Shown one piece after another: positions 16,659 through 25,499 of a DNA stretch of 64,000 nt. The position numbers and the translations under genes are program-made. Below the pieces are notes generated by a model. That model was not told the origin of the DNA. It ran no database searches and worked only from the letters and a program-made list of their open reading frames with translations. Numbering within the stretch: the first letter of the stretch is position 1; each line of letters opens with the position of its first letter. Origin of the DNA: Zavarzinella formosa DSM 19928. Lineage in GTDB: Bacteria > Planctomycetota > Planctomycetia > Gemmatales > Gemmataceae. Location of the stretch: NCBI RefSeq assembly GCF_000255705.1, contig NZ_JH636439.1, forward strand, positions 948,389-1,012,388, read 5' to 3'.

Positions 16659-19600
16659 TTGGGGAATATCTCCAAGGTCGCGGCTTTAACGAAGGCTCTC
16701 CACAATCCGAGGGATGACGAACGGCTTGGTGACCAACCCGATCCGCTGTCGCTTCTCCTCCTTATCCTTGCGGGTGTTCCCATTAAGAACCAACGAAAGC
16801 ACGGCTCGTTTCGCCTCCCCGGCTCTTTCCGGACGCTGCGTCTGGAATCGCTCGAAAACCGTGACGTTCCGGCGGCTCCGGTGATCAGCGCCCTGAATCC
16901 TTCGGCCAACAGCAACACCGTGCCGGTTGGTGGCAACATTCAGGCGACCTTTGACCAGTCACTTAATGCCACCACGGTCACCGGCCAGACGTTTGTGGTC
17001 CAAGGCATGCAGAGCGGGCAGTTGCGGTCGGTTGACGGCGATGTCTTTGGCGCAGTCGGATCAACCGTCACGGTCGATCCGAGTTTTAACTTCCACGCGG
17101 GCGAGTTGGTTCAAGTAACGGCCACTTCCGGCATTCAAAACAATGCCGCCGAGGGGGCGAAGCCGAATGTCTGGCAACTGCGCGCGGCGACTGCGCCAGC
17201 CAGCGCCACTTTCACCAATTCCCAGACCCTGTCGTCGGCCGCCGCCACTTTCAGCGTGGCCTCCGGGGATATTGATGGCGATGGCGATCTCGACATTATC
17301 TTGGGGAACTACAACGGGCCAAGCACGGTTTTGAAGAACAACGGCGCGGGTTCCTTCACGGTTTTCCAGTCTCTGCCCGTCAGTTCCAAAGCCACCAGCG
17401 TGCAGTTGGCGGACGTGGACGGCGACGGAGACCTCGATCTCTTCGTGGGCAACTACGGCCAGGCCAGCACGGTCTGGAAGAACAACGGAGCGGGTTCCTT
17501 CACGATTTTCCAAACCCTTCCTGCCAGTTTTCAAACTCAAAGCGTTGCCTTGGGGGATGTGGACGGCGATGGCGACATTGACGCCGTTTTGGGGAACAAC
17601 GGCCAGCAAAGCGTCATCTTGAAGAACGATGGCGCGGGCACTTTCACCGCCTCTCAGACTCTGCCGAGCAGCCAAGCCACCACCAGCGTGCAGTTGGGGG
17701 ACCTGGACGGCGACGGAGATCTTGATCTTTTCATGGGCAACTATGGCCAGCCCAGCATGGTCTGGAAGAACGACGGCACCGGTGCTTTTGGCAATGTCCA
17801 GTTACAATCCTCCAACTTCAAGACGTTTAGCGTGACTTTGGGGGATATTGATGGTGACGGCGACATTGATGCCGTTTTGGGGAACTTAAACGAAGCAACC
17901 GTCATCCTGAAAAACAATGGTGCGGGCGTCTTCTCCACGTCCCAGACTTTGCCCGTCATCCGGGCCACCACCAATGTGCAACTGGGAGACTTGGATGGCG
18001 ACGGCGACCTCGATCTCTTCCAGGCGAACAATGGTCAGGCCAGCATCGTCTGGAAGAACAACGGCGCGGGCAGCTTCACCAACTTCAACACCTTTTCCTC
18101 CAGCCCAAACACCCGAGGCATGGCGTTGGGAGACTTGGACGGCGATGGCGACCTCGATGTCTTCTTGGGTAACAAGGATCAGCAAAGTCAAGTCTGGTCG
18201 AACCTCTCTGGCCCGGTGAACACCCTGCCCGCCGCCACCACCACTGTCGGAACGCCAGTGGCTTTGACGGGTATTTCGGCGGCTGATGCCGCCATCGGTT
18301 CGAGCAAGGTCGCCGTGGTCTTCAGCGTCACGAACGGCGCCTTGGCCTTGGCGACCGATGTCAGCGGAGGGATAACCGAGGCCGAGGTTACCGGCAACAA
18401 CACCGGCACGTTGATCATTATCAGCACTTTGGCCAAGATCAACGCCACCCTGGCCAGCGCGACCGGCTTGGTTTTCACTCCGGCCAACGGCTTTGCGGGG
18501 CCGGTCACCTTGACGATGCTCTCCAACGATCTTGGCGCTCTGTCCGGAACACCCCTTGGCACCAGCAGCACGCAGACCATCACCGTCACCACCCTCGTCG
18601 GCGTGGGCTCGGAACTGGACTTCACCCAACAACCGCAGGACACACTGGCCGGAGTGGCGTTGCCGCCGGTTGTGGTGCAGATACGCGATGCTTTTGGCAA
18701 TCCCGCCAACAGCAATGAGATGGTCACCATCCGCTTGCAAAACAACCCGGGCGGGGCGGCCCTCAGCGGCACATTGAGCGTGCCGGCCGTCAATGGCGTG
18801 GCCACCTTCACCAATCTTGTGCTGAGCAAAGCCGACGTCGGCGCCACGCTTCTGGCTTCGACGAATTCGCTCCCTTCCGTCGCCTCGAATCCCTTCAACG
18901 TGCTGTCCACGGTCAAGAAGTTTACCGTCACCTCCACGGCGGGCGTCACTGTCCCGGCGGGCACGCTGGTGACGTACACGGTCAAAGCGGTCACGGCCGC
19001 CAATCAGGTCGTCGATTTCGATGGCGTGGTCAAATTAAGCAGCACAGACAAGCAAGCCGTGATCGCCCCCGCCGGTTCGGTGACCTTGGTCAACGGCATC
19101 GCCACCTTCGATGTTCTCTACAAGACGGCGGCCAGCCAGAGCGTGACGGTCACAGATACCGGCAAGGGCCTCATCAAGGGCGTGTCGGCCTTGATGAATG
19201 TGGCTCCGGCGGTCGTTGACATGTTTACGGCCACCGGAGTGGCCATGACAACGGTGAACAAACCGTACACGATCACACTCCGCGCCTTGGACACTTACGG
19301 CAACTTGGTCACCAATTACACCGGGACGGTGCAGGTGACCAGCGGAGGCGCGTTCAAATCGAGCGCCCCTCTCTCTGTGACGGGCAGTTACACCTTCAAA
19401 GCTACTGACAAGGGCACGAAGATCTTCACCGTCACACCGACCGTCGCCGGCCAGCGATCTTTCACGATCACCGACACGACACCGGGTTCCATCGTCAGCC
19501 CCGTCTCCGTGCCGACACGAGTGCTGCCGGACAAATCGGCGGTCATGGACGGAGCGGACTTGGTAATCGCTGGTACGGCTGTAACGGATACCATCGTGGT

Positions 19601-20234
19601 GCGTCCGGTCAATGTCGCCGGGACGCAAGTGGAGGTCTTGATCAATAACGTGGTGGTGGCTGGCGGGCCGTTCAGCCCGACGAGGAATATCCTCGTCTTC
19701 GGATTGGCCGGCGATGACATCATTCGCATTGATCCGGGGGTTTCCGGCGGTCCCGCGCCGGGCGCCTTGGTTACCATCCCGGCGGTGATCGATGGCGGCA
19801 TCGGCAACGATACGATCAGCACCATTAACAGTCTGGCCAACAACATCTTGGTCGGCGGCGACGGCAACGACAAACTCACGGCCGGCGCGGGGAATGACAT
19901 CCTCTTGGGCGGCTTGGGCGCGGACATTCTCCGGGGAGGCAACGGCAGCGACTTGTTGCTGGCTGACAAGTCCGCTGTTGAAGCCAACACGGACGCCTTG
20001 CTCCAGTTGATGGCCGAATGGGGAGGCGGGGGCACCTACCTCAATCGCGTGAACCATCTCCGGGGAACCTTGGCGGGGGGAGCCAACGGCACCGTCGTCT
20101 TGTCGCCCGCAACGATCACCAAAGACACTTTGGCCGATCAACTCTTCGGTGAGGGTGGTGCGGAAGACTGGTTCTTGTATTCCTCCCTTGACATGATTAC
20201 CGGCGAAGTCGGCGAGATTTTCACCAGTCTGTGA
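16659..20234 (+). CDS. Large exported protein with FG-GAP/VCBS repeats and RTX end
   Basis: Up to 1,191 residues. Basic sequence then LRLESLENRDVPAAP forms the N-terminal export motif. Next is an SbsA-like Ig domain (about 68-170), then seven FG-GAP/VCBS repeats (about 200-515), each with a calcium-type DxDGDGDxD loop and a VWKNNGAGSF-like end, then Ig/filamin-like domains, and a calcium-binding RTX stretch (about 1046-1100: GGDGNDKLTAGAGNDILLGG) with a short terminal module. It is probably a calcium-stabilised cell-surface or released protein. The start is unsure: the only in-frame start codon before the motif is TTG at 16659, while an ATG at 16714 is in another frame. The 38-bp repeat upstream suggests control by the neighbouring sigma factor. 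Confidence 0.85.
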   Translation: MGNISKVAALTKALHNPRDDERLGDQPDPLSLLLLILAGVPIKNQRKHGSFRLPGSFRTLRLESLENRDVPAAPVISALNPSANSNTVPVGGNIQATFDQSLNATTVTGQTFVVQGMQSGQLRSVDGDVFGAVGSTVTVDPSFNFHAGELVQVTATSGIQNNAAEGAKPNVWQLRAATAPASATFTNSQTLSSAAATFSVASGDIDGDGDLDIILGNYNGPSTVLKNNGAGSFTVFQSLPVSSKATSVQLADVDGDGDLDLFVGNYGQASTVWKNNGAGSFTIFQTLPASFQTQSVALGDVDGDGDIDAVLGNNGQQSVILKNDGAGTFTASQTLPSSQATTSVQLGDLDGDGDLDLFMGNYGQPSMVWKNDGTGAFGNVQLQSSNFKTFSVTLGDIDGDGDIDAVLGNLNEATVILKNNGAGVFSTSQTLPVIRATTNVQLGDLDGDGDLDLFQANNGQASIVWKNNGAGSFTNFNTFSSSPNTRGMALGDLDGDGDLDVFLGNKDQQSQVWSNLSGPVNTLPAATTTVGTPVALTGISAADAAIGSSKVAVVFSVTNGALALATDVSGGITEAEVTGNNTGTLIIISTLAKINATLASATGLVFTPANGFAGPVTLTMLSNDLGALSGTPLGTSSTQTITVTTLVGVGSELDFTQQPQDTLAGVALPPVVVQIRDAFGNPANSNEMVTIRLQNNPGGAALSGTLSVPAVNGVATFTNLVLSKADVGATLLASTNSLPSVASNPFNVLSTVKKFTVTSTAGVTVPAGTLVTYTVKAVTAANQVVDFDGVVKLSSTDKQAVIAPAGSVTLVNGIATFDVLYKTAASQSVTVTDTGKGLIKGVSALMNVAPAVVDMFTATGVAMTTVNKPYTITLRALDTYGNLVTNYTGTVQVTSGGAFKSSAPLSVTGSYTFKATDKGTKIFTVTPTVAGQRSFTITDTTPGSIVSPVSVPTRVLPDKSAVMDGADLVIAGTAVTDTIVVRPVNVAGTQVEVLINNVVVAGGPFSPTRNILVFGLAGDDIIRIDPGVSGGPAPGALVTIPAVIDGGIGNDTISTINSLANNILVGGDGNDKLTAGAGNDILLGGLGADILRGGNGSDLLLADKSAVEANTDALLQLMAEWGGGGTYLNRVNHLRGTLAGGANGTVVLSPATITKDTLADQLFGEGGAEDWFLYSSLDMITGEVGEIFTSL

Positions 20235-20258
20235 ATTGAAGCGTGAATTTCCTGAATT

Positions 20259-20287
20259 CCCTGCCCGCCGTTCAACGGCGGGCAGGG
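20259..20287 (+). terminator. Strong hairpin after the FG-GAP gene
   Basis: A perfect 12-bp GC-rich stem (CCCTGCCCGCCG with CGGCGGGCAGGG) and a 5-nt loop, 25 bases past the stop; only three Ts follow, a few bases downstream. Confidence 0.7.
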
Positions 20288-20429
20288 GGTGTTTCAGATT
20301 GGCCGTTTTTCCCCCGATCATGCCGGATTCAGCATAATCCGATTGCGTTGATCGGCCGGGTCGGGTAATTTCATGCTTAACTCTCCAATTTTTCCCGCCG
20401 TTGGTCCGGTCACCCCGGAGTCCGTTTTA

Positions 20430-21866
20430 ATGCCTCATTCGCATCCTCATGCGTTTACCCATTTCAATCCGCTTGTGCGCGAGGGATTGGCCCTCCCCAG
20501 TCGTCGAAACCTGCTCAAGGCTGGTTTGGCGGGGATTGCCGGGTTGTCGGTGCCATCGCTGTTGCGTCAGCAGGCGATGGCGAACAGCACGGCCCGCAAG
20601 GGGAAGAGTGTCATCCTGTTGTGGATGACCGGCGGCGCAAGCCATATTGACACGCTCGATCCGAAACCAGATCGCCCCATCGAGAACCGGGGGCCGTTCA
20701 AGACGATCAACACCAAACTGCCCGGCGTGCAAATTTGCGAACACCTGCCGATTTTGGCGGGAAAACTGGATCAGTTCACCATCCTCCGGTCGGTTGATTC
20801 GGCCGGGAGCAACCACGAACCCAATCGTGTGATGCAATCCGGCTATCGGGATGCCGAGCCTCGCGAGAACCGCGATGCCGAGCGTCGGCCGGCGATTGGC
20901 AGCATTGTCTCGCGGCATCACGGGCCGAATCACCCATCAATGCCCGCTTATGCGACGTTCATGAAATCCCGGTCGCATGTGGCGTTTGCCGGTGATGCCG
21001 GGAAGGCCCATGATCCGTTTGTCCTCAATCAAGCGGCGGCCGGTTTGCCCGTGCTGGATCTCGTCGGTGGAAACACCGGAACGGTCACCGAGGCGAATCT
21101 CTTCAAACTGGCGAACGGAGTGAGCTACGACCGCATTGACGAACGTCGGGGACTGTTGAAGAACTTTGACACGGTGCGAAACGAACTGGACCGCACCGAT
21201 TCGATGGCGGTGATGGATCGGTATGGCCAAAAAGCCGTGGACATGCTGATCGGCGGTCGGATGGCCTCGGCTCTTGATCTCTCCAAGGAACCGGAAGCTA
21301 TCCGCGAGCGATACGGCAAACATCTCTGGTGTCAACAGGCCATGCTGGCCCGGCGGATGGTGGAGGCGGGAACGGCGTTCGTCACGCTCGACCTGAGTTA
21401 TCACACGGCCTCCGGCACATGGGACAATCACGGGGACAATATCCCTCCGTATGGCGGCATTATGAAGGGCTTAAAGCCTTTGCTGCCTTTGTTCGATCAT
21501 CTCATCACCACGTTGGTGGAAGACTTGGCCCAACGGGGGAAGTTGGATGATTGTTTGGTGATTGCAATGGGGGAGTTTGGCCGCACGCCGCAAACGGGAA
21601 CGCAGGCCAGCACCGATGGCCGAAACCATTGGCCGCCGGTGATGTCGATGCTGATGGCGGGCGGGGGGTTCCGGCATGGACAGGTGATCGGAGCCACGGA
21701 ACAAGACGGTGGCCGCATCAAAGAACGCCCGGTCACCCCCGGCGATCTCGCGGCCACTATTTACAACCACTTCGGCGTCCCGCAAGACACCGTCTATGTG
21801 GACCCGACCGGCCGACCGATCCCCGTGGTGCAGGAATCAGGTCGGCCGATTGCCGAATTAGTGTGA
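20430..21866 (+). CDS. DUF1501 secreted protein
   Basis: 478 residues from ATG at 20430, which has GGAG nine bases upstream; an ATG at 20373 would add 19 residues. A His-rich start (MPHSHPHAFTHF) precedes a twin-arginine-like signal (SRRNLLKAGLAGIAGLSVPS). The DUF1501 body has LLWMTGGASHIDTLDPKP, VIAMGEFGRTPQTG and AATIYNHFGVPQDTVYVD. Unlike the other three copies, those at 8.4 and 48.1 kb in particular, it has no PSD1 gene next to it. Its stop overlaps by nine bases the stop of the HMA-MauE gene on the other strand. The function is not established. Confidence 0.88.
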   Translation: MPHSHPHAFTHFNPLVREGLALPSRRNLLKAGLAGIAGLSVPSLLRQQAMANSTARKGKSVILLWMTGGASHIDTLDPKPDRPIENRGPFKTINTKLPGVQICEHLPILAGKLDQFTILRSVDSAGSNHEPNRVMQSGYRDAEPRENRDAERRPAIGSIVSRHHGPNHPSMPAYATFMKSRSHVAFAGDAGKAHDPFVLNQAAAGLPVLDLVGGNTGTVTEANLFKLANGVSYDRIDERRGLLKNFDTVRNELDRTDSMAVMDRYGQKAVDMLIGGRMASALDLSKEPEAIRERYGKHLWCQQAMLARRMVEAGTAFVTLDLSYHTASGTWDNHGDNIPPYGGIMKGLKPLLPLFDHLITTLVEDLAQRGKLDDCLVIAMGEFGRTPQTGTQASTDGRNHWPPVMSMLMAGGGFRHGQVIGATEQDGGRIKERPVTPGDLAATIYNHFGVPQDTVYVDPTGRPIPVVQESGRPIAELV

Positions 21867-22607
21867 GCCGACGACCAGCATCACACCGGCCATCACGGCC
21901 ATGCCCAAGTCTTCGATCAGCGTCACGGAAGACATCGGCAGGTTGAACACCGTGCCGAGACAGGCGCATTTGATTTTTCGCCGGTTGAGCAGACTATTCA
22001 TAACTCCCGCTGTGCCGAGCAACATCAAGACCAGCGTGACACTATTCACGATCATCGGATTTACCGGGGACAAATAGGCGATCCCCAAGCCCAATTCGAT
22101 GAACGGGTAGGCTAACGCATACGGCCGCGAGCGGGCGGCAAGCAGATCGTACATCGCGTAGGAATCGGCAAAGGCCCGCACATTCAACATTTTGAAGAAC
22201 GAAAACACCAAGAAGAATCCCGCCATGAAATGGGTCATGGCCCGCGACCATTCAAAGCCGCCAAAGGAAACTTCGAGCAATCCGACCGCCAGCAACAGAT
22301 AGCCGACGATCAGAAACAACGGAGTGTAACTCGTCTTTGGTTCTTCGGCCGCTGCCGGAACCGGGGTCGGCGGCGCGGGTTTGTCATCGGGAATCGGGTC
22401 AAGAATCTTGAAACCGGCGGCGGCGACTTTGTCCGCGATTTGGCGGGGGGTCACGTTGTCGACGTCCACCCAAAGCCACTTTTCCGGGGCTTCCGTCATC
22501 ACTTTCCAATCGCGCAGACCTTGCAATTGTTCGAGATGCGGCCGGACCTTGGCCACGCAGTTGCCGCAGTTGAGATTGGTTCGGAAAATCATCGTGCCGC
22601 TGGACAT
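21858..22607 (-). CDS. HMA domain fused to MauE/DoxX-like membrane protein
   Basis: 249 residues from ATG at 22607 (GGAG eight bases upstream). The first 70 residues form a heavy-metal-associated fold with NLNCGNCVAKV, the CxxC metal site. After a Pro-rich linker come four hydrophobic helices of the MauE/DoxX type (FLIVGYLLLAVGLLEVSF; THFMAGFFLVFSFFKML) and the conserved KCACLGTVFNLPMSSVTLIED. MauE helps form disulfides in methylamine dehydrogenase; relatives are general redox or metal membrane proteins. A role in moving a thiophilic metal or handling thiols at the membrane is inference. It is last in the leftward run with nagA and rlmI. Confidence 0.85.
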   Translation of the reverse strand: MSSGTMIFRTNLNCGNCVAKVRPHLEQLQGLRDWKVMTEAPEKWLWVDVDNVTPRQIADKVAAAGFKILDPIPDDKPAPPTPVPAAAEEPKTSYTPLFLIVGYLLLAVGLLEVSFGGFEWSRAMTHFMAGFFLVFSFFKMLNVRAFADSYAMYDLLAARSRPYALAYPFIELGLGIAYLSPVNPMIVNSVTLVLMLLGTAGVMNSLLNRRKIKCACLGTVFNLPMSSVTLIEDLGMAVMAGVMLVVGSH

Positions 22608-22663
22608 GGCGAACTCCGGGAGAGATTTCACACGGGGCGAGGCCGGTTCGGACGCCACCGACC

Positions 22664-23788
22664 TCACCCGACAACCAATTTGATGCTCGGATCCTCGCCG
22701 GGATTCCAATCAAACAGCATGAGTTTGCCAGAAGACCCTGATTTTAATTCCCACAGAGGCAAGCCAAACAAATGCCGCGGATGGGCCGAGGCCATGTCAA
22801 TCGCTTCGGCCAAAGTCACCCCGGACTGACGGATGACCGTGCCAATGCAAGTGTCCGTGAAGACTCCAGAACCGGCGAGGAAGGGAGTGCCAGGGACGAT
22901 TACGCGTCCCCCCGCTTGTACTTCAAATTCATTTCCCCATTCTCGATATCGACCCGGAGGCAGGCCCGCAAGCGAACTGGCGTCGCAGGTGATGATTGAC
23001 CGGGAAACGGTTTTCCCCCGAATGATGCTTTTGACCACGGCTGCCGGGAGATGATGACCGTCGGGGATGAAACTGGCCCAGAGATCATCGTTGGCGAGTT
23101 GTTCCCAGATGTAGTTATCGTGTCGGGGCAGGATGGCATGGGAGCCGTTGCCCAAGTGCGTGCTGAGGCTGGCCCCGGCTTGAACCGCCTCCCGAATCCG
23201 GGCGGGGGTCGCGGAGGTGTGCCCGATGGCCACCACCACCCCAAGAGCGGTGACTTCTTCGATGAACTTTAACGCCCCCGGCAATTCCGGGGCGAGCGTG
23301 ACAAGCCGGATCATCCCGTTGGCGGCTTCCTGCCAGTGGTTGAATTCGTCGAGATCCGGGTTGCGCGAATGGGCCAACGGATGCGCTCCGCGCGCTCCGT
23401 CTTCGGAGGAAATGTACGGCCCCTCCAGATGGAATCCTGGCACGGCCTTGGCCACCGTCGAATCCTGCTTGACGGCTTGGGCCAGCGTGGAGAACCCGTG
23501 TCGGATCGCCTCAAAAGAGTTGGTGACCAGCGTGGGCAACAATCCGGCGATGCCGTGTTTTCGGGAATGATCGACAACGTGCCGCACTTCGGCGACAGTG
23601 AGTGTCGGGGCGTTGAAACTGATGCCGTGGCAGCCATTGATTTGCAGATCAAACAGGGCAGGAGATATCCACCCGGCCTCGGCATCCGGGGTGGTTGATC
23701 CCGCCAGGGCGACCGACATAATCCGGTCGCCATCGAACACCACATCGACGAGATCGCCCGTTGAGTAGTGTTTTGCACGCAACAACAT
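22664..23788 (-). CDS. nagA: N-acetylglucosamine-6-phosphate deacetylase
   Basis: 374 residues of the amidohydrolase superfamily. FHLEGPYIS carries the metal-binding Glu, AIGHTSATP and LSTHLGNG the histidines, and IITCDA the catalytic Asp. The enzyme removes acetate from GlcNAc-6-phosphate in the cytoplasm during recycling of amino sugars and peptidoglycan. The usual partner nagB is not in the window. Three bases separate it from the stop of rlmI, so they are probably co-transcribed. Confidence 0.9.
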   Translation of the reverse strand: MLLRAKHYSTGDLVDVVFDGDRIMSVALAGSTTPDAEAGWISPALFDLQINGCHGISFNAPTLTVAEVRHVVDHSRKHGIAGLLPTLVTNSFEAIRHGFSTLAQAVKQDSTVAKAVPGFHLEGPYISSEDGARGAHPLAHSRNPDLDEFNHWQEAANGMIRLVTLAPELPGALKFIEEVTALGVVVAIGHTSATPARIREAVQAGASLSTHLGNGSHAILPRHDNYIWEQLANDDLWASFIPDGHHLPAAVVKSIIRGKTVSRSIITCDASSLAGLPPGRYREWGNEFEVQAGGRVIVPGTPFLAGSGVFTDTCIGTVIRQSGVTLAEAIDMASAHPRHLFGLPLWELKSGSSGKLMLFDWNPGEDPSIKLVVG

Positions 23789-23791
23789 GGT

Positions 23792-24985
23792 TCACCCCAC
23801 TCGGGCGATGACGCATTTGAGATAAGAGGTTTCCAGACAACTCAGCGCCGTGGGATGGTCCGGGGCTGGTCCGCGTTTCTCGATCAGTTGCACCGGCCGA
23901 TGTGCTTGGGCGGCCGCCTGAGCCATTACATCAGTCAAAACATCGGAGCTAATCAGCCCGGAACAACAACACATCACCAAAATCCCGCCGGGGGGCAGGA
24001 GCAACAGCCCTTGTTTCAACAGGTGCCGATACCCCTTGATGGCATCCGGAATGGCCGACCGGGTGCGGGCAAACTTTGGGGGATCAAGGACGACCAGATC
24101 GTAATTCCGGCCTTCGGTCACGTATTCATCCAGTTTGCGAAACACATCCCCTTTGGTGAACGTCATTCCCGTCAGGCCGTTGAGTTCGGCATTCTCGCGG
24201 GCCAAGTTCAACGCGGCCTCGGAGACATCCAGACATTCGACACTTGCCGCCCCGGCTCTCGCACAATTGAGACCGAAACCCCCGGTGTACGAAAACGCAT
24301 CCAGCACCCGTCGGCCCTTGGCCAGTTTCGCCACGGCCGCCCGGTTGTCCCGCTGGTCGTGATAGTACCCGGTCTTTTGTCCTTCGGCGATGTTTACCCG
24401 AAGTTTCAGGCCGTTTTCGATGAACGTGAGATCCGGCGGGGGAGACTCGCCCCGGAGCAGGCCGTCCTGAAGTTCAAGCCCTTCCAGTTGGCCGACGCCT
24501 TTTTCCGTCCTCACATACACGCCTTTGGCGGCGGTCAGTTCTTGGAGAATTTCGGCCAGCATTTCCCGCCGGTTGGCCAGTCCCAAGGCGGTGAACTGCA
24601 TTGACAGCCAGCCATCGTATTCATCGACAATGCAGCCCGAAAACGCATCGGCTTCGCTGAACACCAGCCGACAACCCAAACCCGGCCGGTGAAGGCCGAG
24701 GTCGTCGCGCAATTTAATGGCTGTTTGAAATTGCCCCCGGAAGAAATCGGCATCCAACGGCCGGTCCGGTTCCCAAGAATAAAGCCGGGTGACAATCTTG
24801 CTGCGGGAGTTGTACAACCCGCGGGCGACAAACTTCCCGGCGTTGGTCACCAAGTTCACTTCGTCGCCATCAGCGGGGGAACCCTCGGTCCGTTCCACGG
24901 CCCCGGCGAACACCCAAGGGTGTCGGGCGTAAAACGGGAGGACCATCTTGGGCTTGAGAACCACGGAGGGGATGACGGCGGGCAT
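23792..24985 (-). CDS. rlmI: 23S rRNA m5C methyltransferase of the RlmI family
   Basis: 397 residues. An N-terminal PUA domain (FYARHPWVFAGAVERTEG) binds RNA; a middle linker leads to a class I SAM fold with VLDAFSYTGGFGLNCARAG (motif I), LDVSEAALNLA (motif II) and VLDPPKFAR (motif IV); LVMCCCSGLIS holds the candidate catalytic cysteine. RlmI methylates C1962 of 23S rRNA. The start ATG overlaps the stop of the response regulator as ATGA, pointing to translational coupling. Confidence 0.9.
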   Translation of the reverse strand: MPAVIPSVVLKPKMVLPFYARHPWVFAGAVERTEGSPADGDEVNLVTNAGKFVARGLYNSRSKIVTRLYSWEPDRPLDADFFRGQFQTAIKLRDDLGLHRPGLGCRLVFSEADAFSGCIVDEYDGWLSMQFTALGLANRREMLAEILQELTAAKGVYVRTEKGVGQLEGLELQDGLLRGESPPPDLTFIENGLKLRVNIAEGQKTGYYHDQRDNRAAVAKLAKGRRVLDAFSYTGGFGLNCARAGAASVECLDVSEAALNLARENAELNGLTGMTFTKGDVFRKLDEYVTEGRNYDLVVLDPPKFARTRSAIPDAIKGYRHLLKQGLLLLPPGGILVMCCCSGLISSDVLTDVMAQAAAQAHRPVQLIEKRGPAPDHPTALSCLETSYLKCVIARVG

Positions 24986-25425
24986 CAGACGGCTTTTTCT
25001 TCAATGGCTTTGAGGTATTCGAGCGTGCGGGGGAGATCATCGCTCACCGATTTGGCCCGCAGGAGTGCCCGCACCCGCATGAGGAGTTCGGTTTTGTTGA
25101 TGGGTTTGGTGAGAAAGTCGTCCGTTCCCAGATCGACGGCCCGGTCAATGTCGGCGGGTTGGTCGAGGGCGGTCACCATCAGGATACCGATGTTCCGTGT
25201 CGCCGAATTCGCCCGGATTTGCTTGCAAACCTCGAAGCCGCTGAGTTTCGGCATCATCACGTCGAGCAAGACGACATCTGGCTGCCACTCGGCGACGAGC
25301 TTCAAGGCTTCTTCGCCGTTATGGGCCAAACGAGTGTCGTAGGGAGTCTCGGCCAGATAGGCTTCGAGCAATTCAGCCCCCGGCACGTTGTCTTCGGCAA
25401 TCAGGATTTTGGCGCTCGTCGGCAT
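24985..25425 (-). CDS. Single-domain response regulator (CheY-like)
   Basis: 146 residues from the ATG at 25425; nine more from an ATG at 25452 are possible. The receiver domain has AEDN (acidic pocket), VVLLDVMMPKLSGFEV (phosphorylated Asp), MVTALDQ (switch Thr) and LTKPIN (conserved Lys). A tail of about 25 residues follows, with no output domain. No histidine kinase is nearby, so its partner is unknown. It overlaps rlmI by ATGA, an unusual mate. Confidence 0.9.
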   Translation of the reverse strand: MPTSAKILIAEDNVPGAELLEAYLAETPYDTRLAHNGEEALKLVAEWQPDVVLLDVMMPKLSGFEVCKQIRANSATRNIGILMVTALDQPADIDRAVDLGTDDFLTKPINKTELLMRVRALLRAKSVSDDLPRTLEYLKAIEEKAV

Positions 25426-25499
25426 GCTCACTCTGCGAAACTCCGGCAACATCCATTCGTGGGGATATTGTACGGATCATGCCTCTCGATGCCCTTCCG

